Below are positions 6,617-6,897 of a stretch of 6,897 nt of DNA, piece by piece. The notes under the pieces were generated by a model. The model was not told where the DNA came from and ran no database searches. It was given only the letters and a program-made list of their open reading frames with translations. This DNA comes from an uncultured Opitutia bacterium (lineage in GTDB: Bacteria > Verrucomicrobiota > Verrucomicrobiia > Opitutales > UBA953), in NCBI GenBank assembly GCA_903829855.1, contig CAIKRN010000211.1:1-6897 (forward strand), in the 5' to 3' direction. The stretch's first letter is position 1. Each line of letters starts with the position of its first letter. Position numbers and translations under genes: made by a program.

Positions 6617-6897
6617 ATGAAACTACTGAACTTCCCTGATCCTTCCGCCATGGGTCTGGCCGCCTCCGCCCATGGGGCCAAGGTCTTACGCGAAGCTCTC
6701 CGCAACCGGGCGCGGGCCAATATCATCGTCGCCACCGGCGCGAGTCAGTTTGAAATGCTTAAGCACCTCGTACAGGAGTCCGGCATTGATTGGTCGCGCG
6801 TCACGGTTTTTCACCTGGATGAGTATGTCGGCCTGCCAGAATCCCATGGTGCTAGTTTCCGTAAATACCTTCGCGAGCGCTTCCTCGCCCAGTTACC
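6617..6897 (+). CDS. nagB: Glucosamine-6-phosphate deaminase family protein, 3' partial (first 93 residues)
   Basis: NagB converts glucosamine 6-phosphate to fructose 6-phosphate and ammonia in the cytoplasm, feeding amino-sugar carbon into glycolysis. The 93 visible residues begin MKLLNFPDPSAMG and contain the substrate-phosphate loop region IIVATGASQFEML (36-48). They also contain the diagnostic block FHLDEYVGLPESH (65-77), in which D68 aligns with the enolising Asp of E. coli NagB (its NMDEYVGL). The ATGASQF form of the loop, in place of LPTGGTP, and the FRKYLRERF stretch are like the NagB paralogues common in PVC and Bacteroidetes genomes. The full enzyme is usually about 250-270 residues, so roughly the first third is present. 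ATG at 6617 is the most upstream start because TAA lies in frame at 6605-6607. GGGG at 6601-6604 is a poor, distant ribosome site. A 6-phosphogluconolactonase-type relative is less likely given the DEYVGL motif. The exact substrate of this subfamily is less certain than the fold. Confidence 0.85.
   Translation, partial: MKLLNFPDPSAMGLAASAHGAKVLREALRNRARANIIVATGASQFEMLKHLVQESGIDWSRVTVFHLDEYVGLPESHGASFRKYLRERFLAQL

Noticed and set aside
6532..6735. Minus-strand open frame overlapping the nagB-like start
   Set aside because: It covers the start of a gene with clear NagB motifs, shows no protein features, and has Arg/Ala-rich shadow composition.

Overview
The window reads as a piece of a GC-rich genome from the Planctomycetota-Verrucomicrobiota-Chlamydiota (PVC) group, most likely Verrucomicrobiota or Planctomycetota. 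The evidence is protein family content: a multidomain secreted cytochrome of the 'planctomycete secreted domain' type (PSCyt1, DUF1587, DUF1595, DUF1592, DUF1588, DUF1585), followed by a Tat-exported DUF1552 (HXXSHH) protein. This pair is typical of those phyla and rare elsewhere. No gene has a strong Shine-Dalgarno sequence in front of it, which also fits. The phylum call is inference; no rRNA or other marker is present.

Layout: (1) 2-2548 (+) is the large secreted c-type cytochrome protein, cut at its 5' end by the window edge. (2) 2558-3901 (+) is the DUF1552 protein, only 9 bp downstream and surely co-transcribed. (3) 3902-6472 (-) is a secreted fusion of a YncE-like beta-propeller and an alkaline-phosphatase-superfamily phosphoesterase. 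It converges on the first pair, and the two stop codons touch with no base between them. (4) 6473-6616 is the only real intergenic region (144 bp) and must hold the divergent promoters. (5) 6617-6897 (+) is the first 93 codons of a glucosamine-6-phosphate deaminase (NagB-family) gene, cut by the window's right edge.

Coding density is about 98%. There are no tRNA or rRNA genes, CRISPR arrays, insertion sequences or attachment sites. Three of the four proteins carry export signals, so the window is largely an envelope locus: a two-haem redox protein, its unknown Tat-exported partner, and a large phosphoesterase. The fourth is a cytoplasmic amino-sugar enzyme. A shared pathway across all four is not shown by the sequence; only the first two are clearly a functional unit.

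I found no convincing new defence, mobile or RNA system. The best leads are the uncharacterised cytochrome/DUF1552 pair with its likely haem and metal-type motifs, a lipobox-like signal on the cytochrome, the terminator-free junction of touching convergent stops, and a run of eight G inside the phosphoesterase active-site motif.
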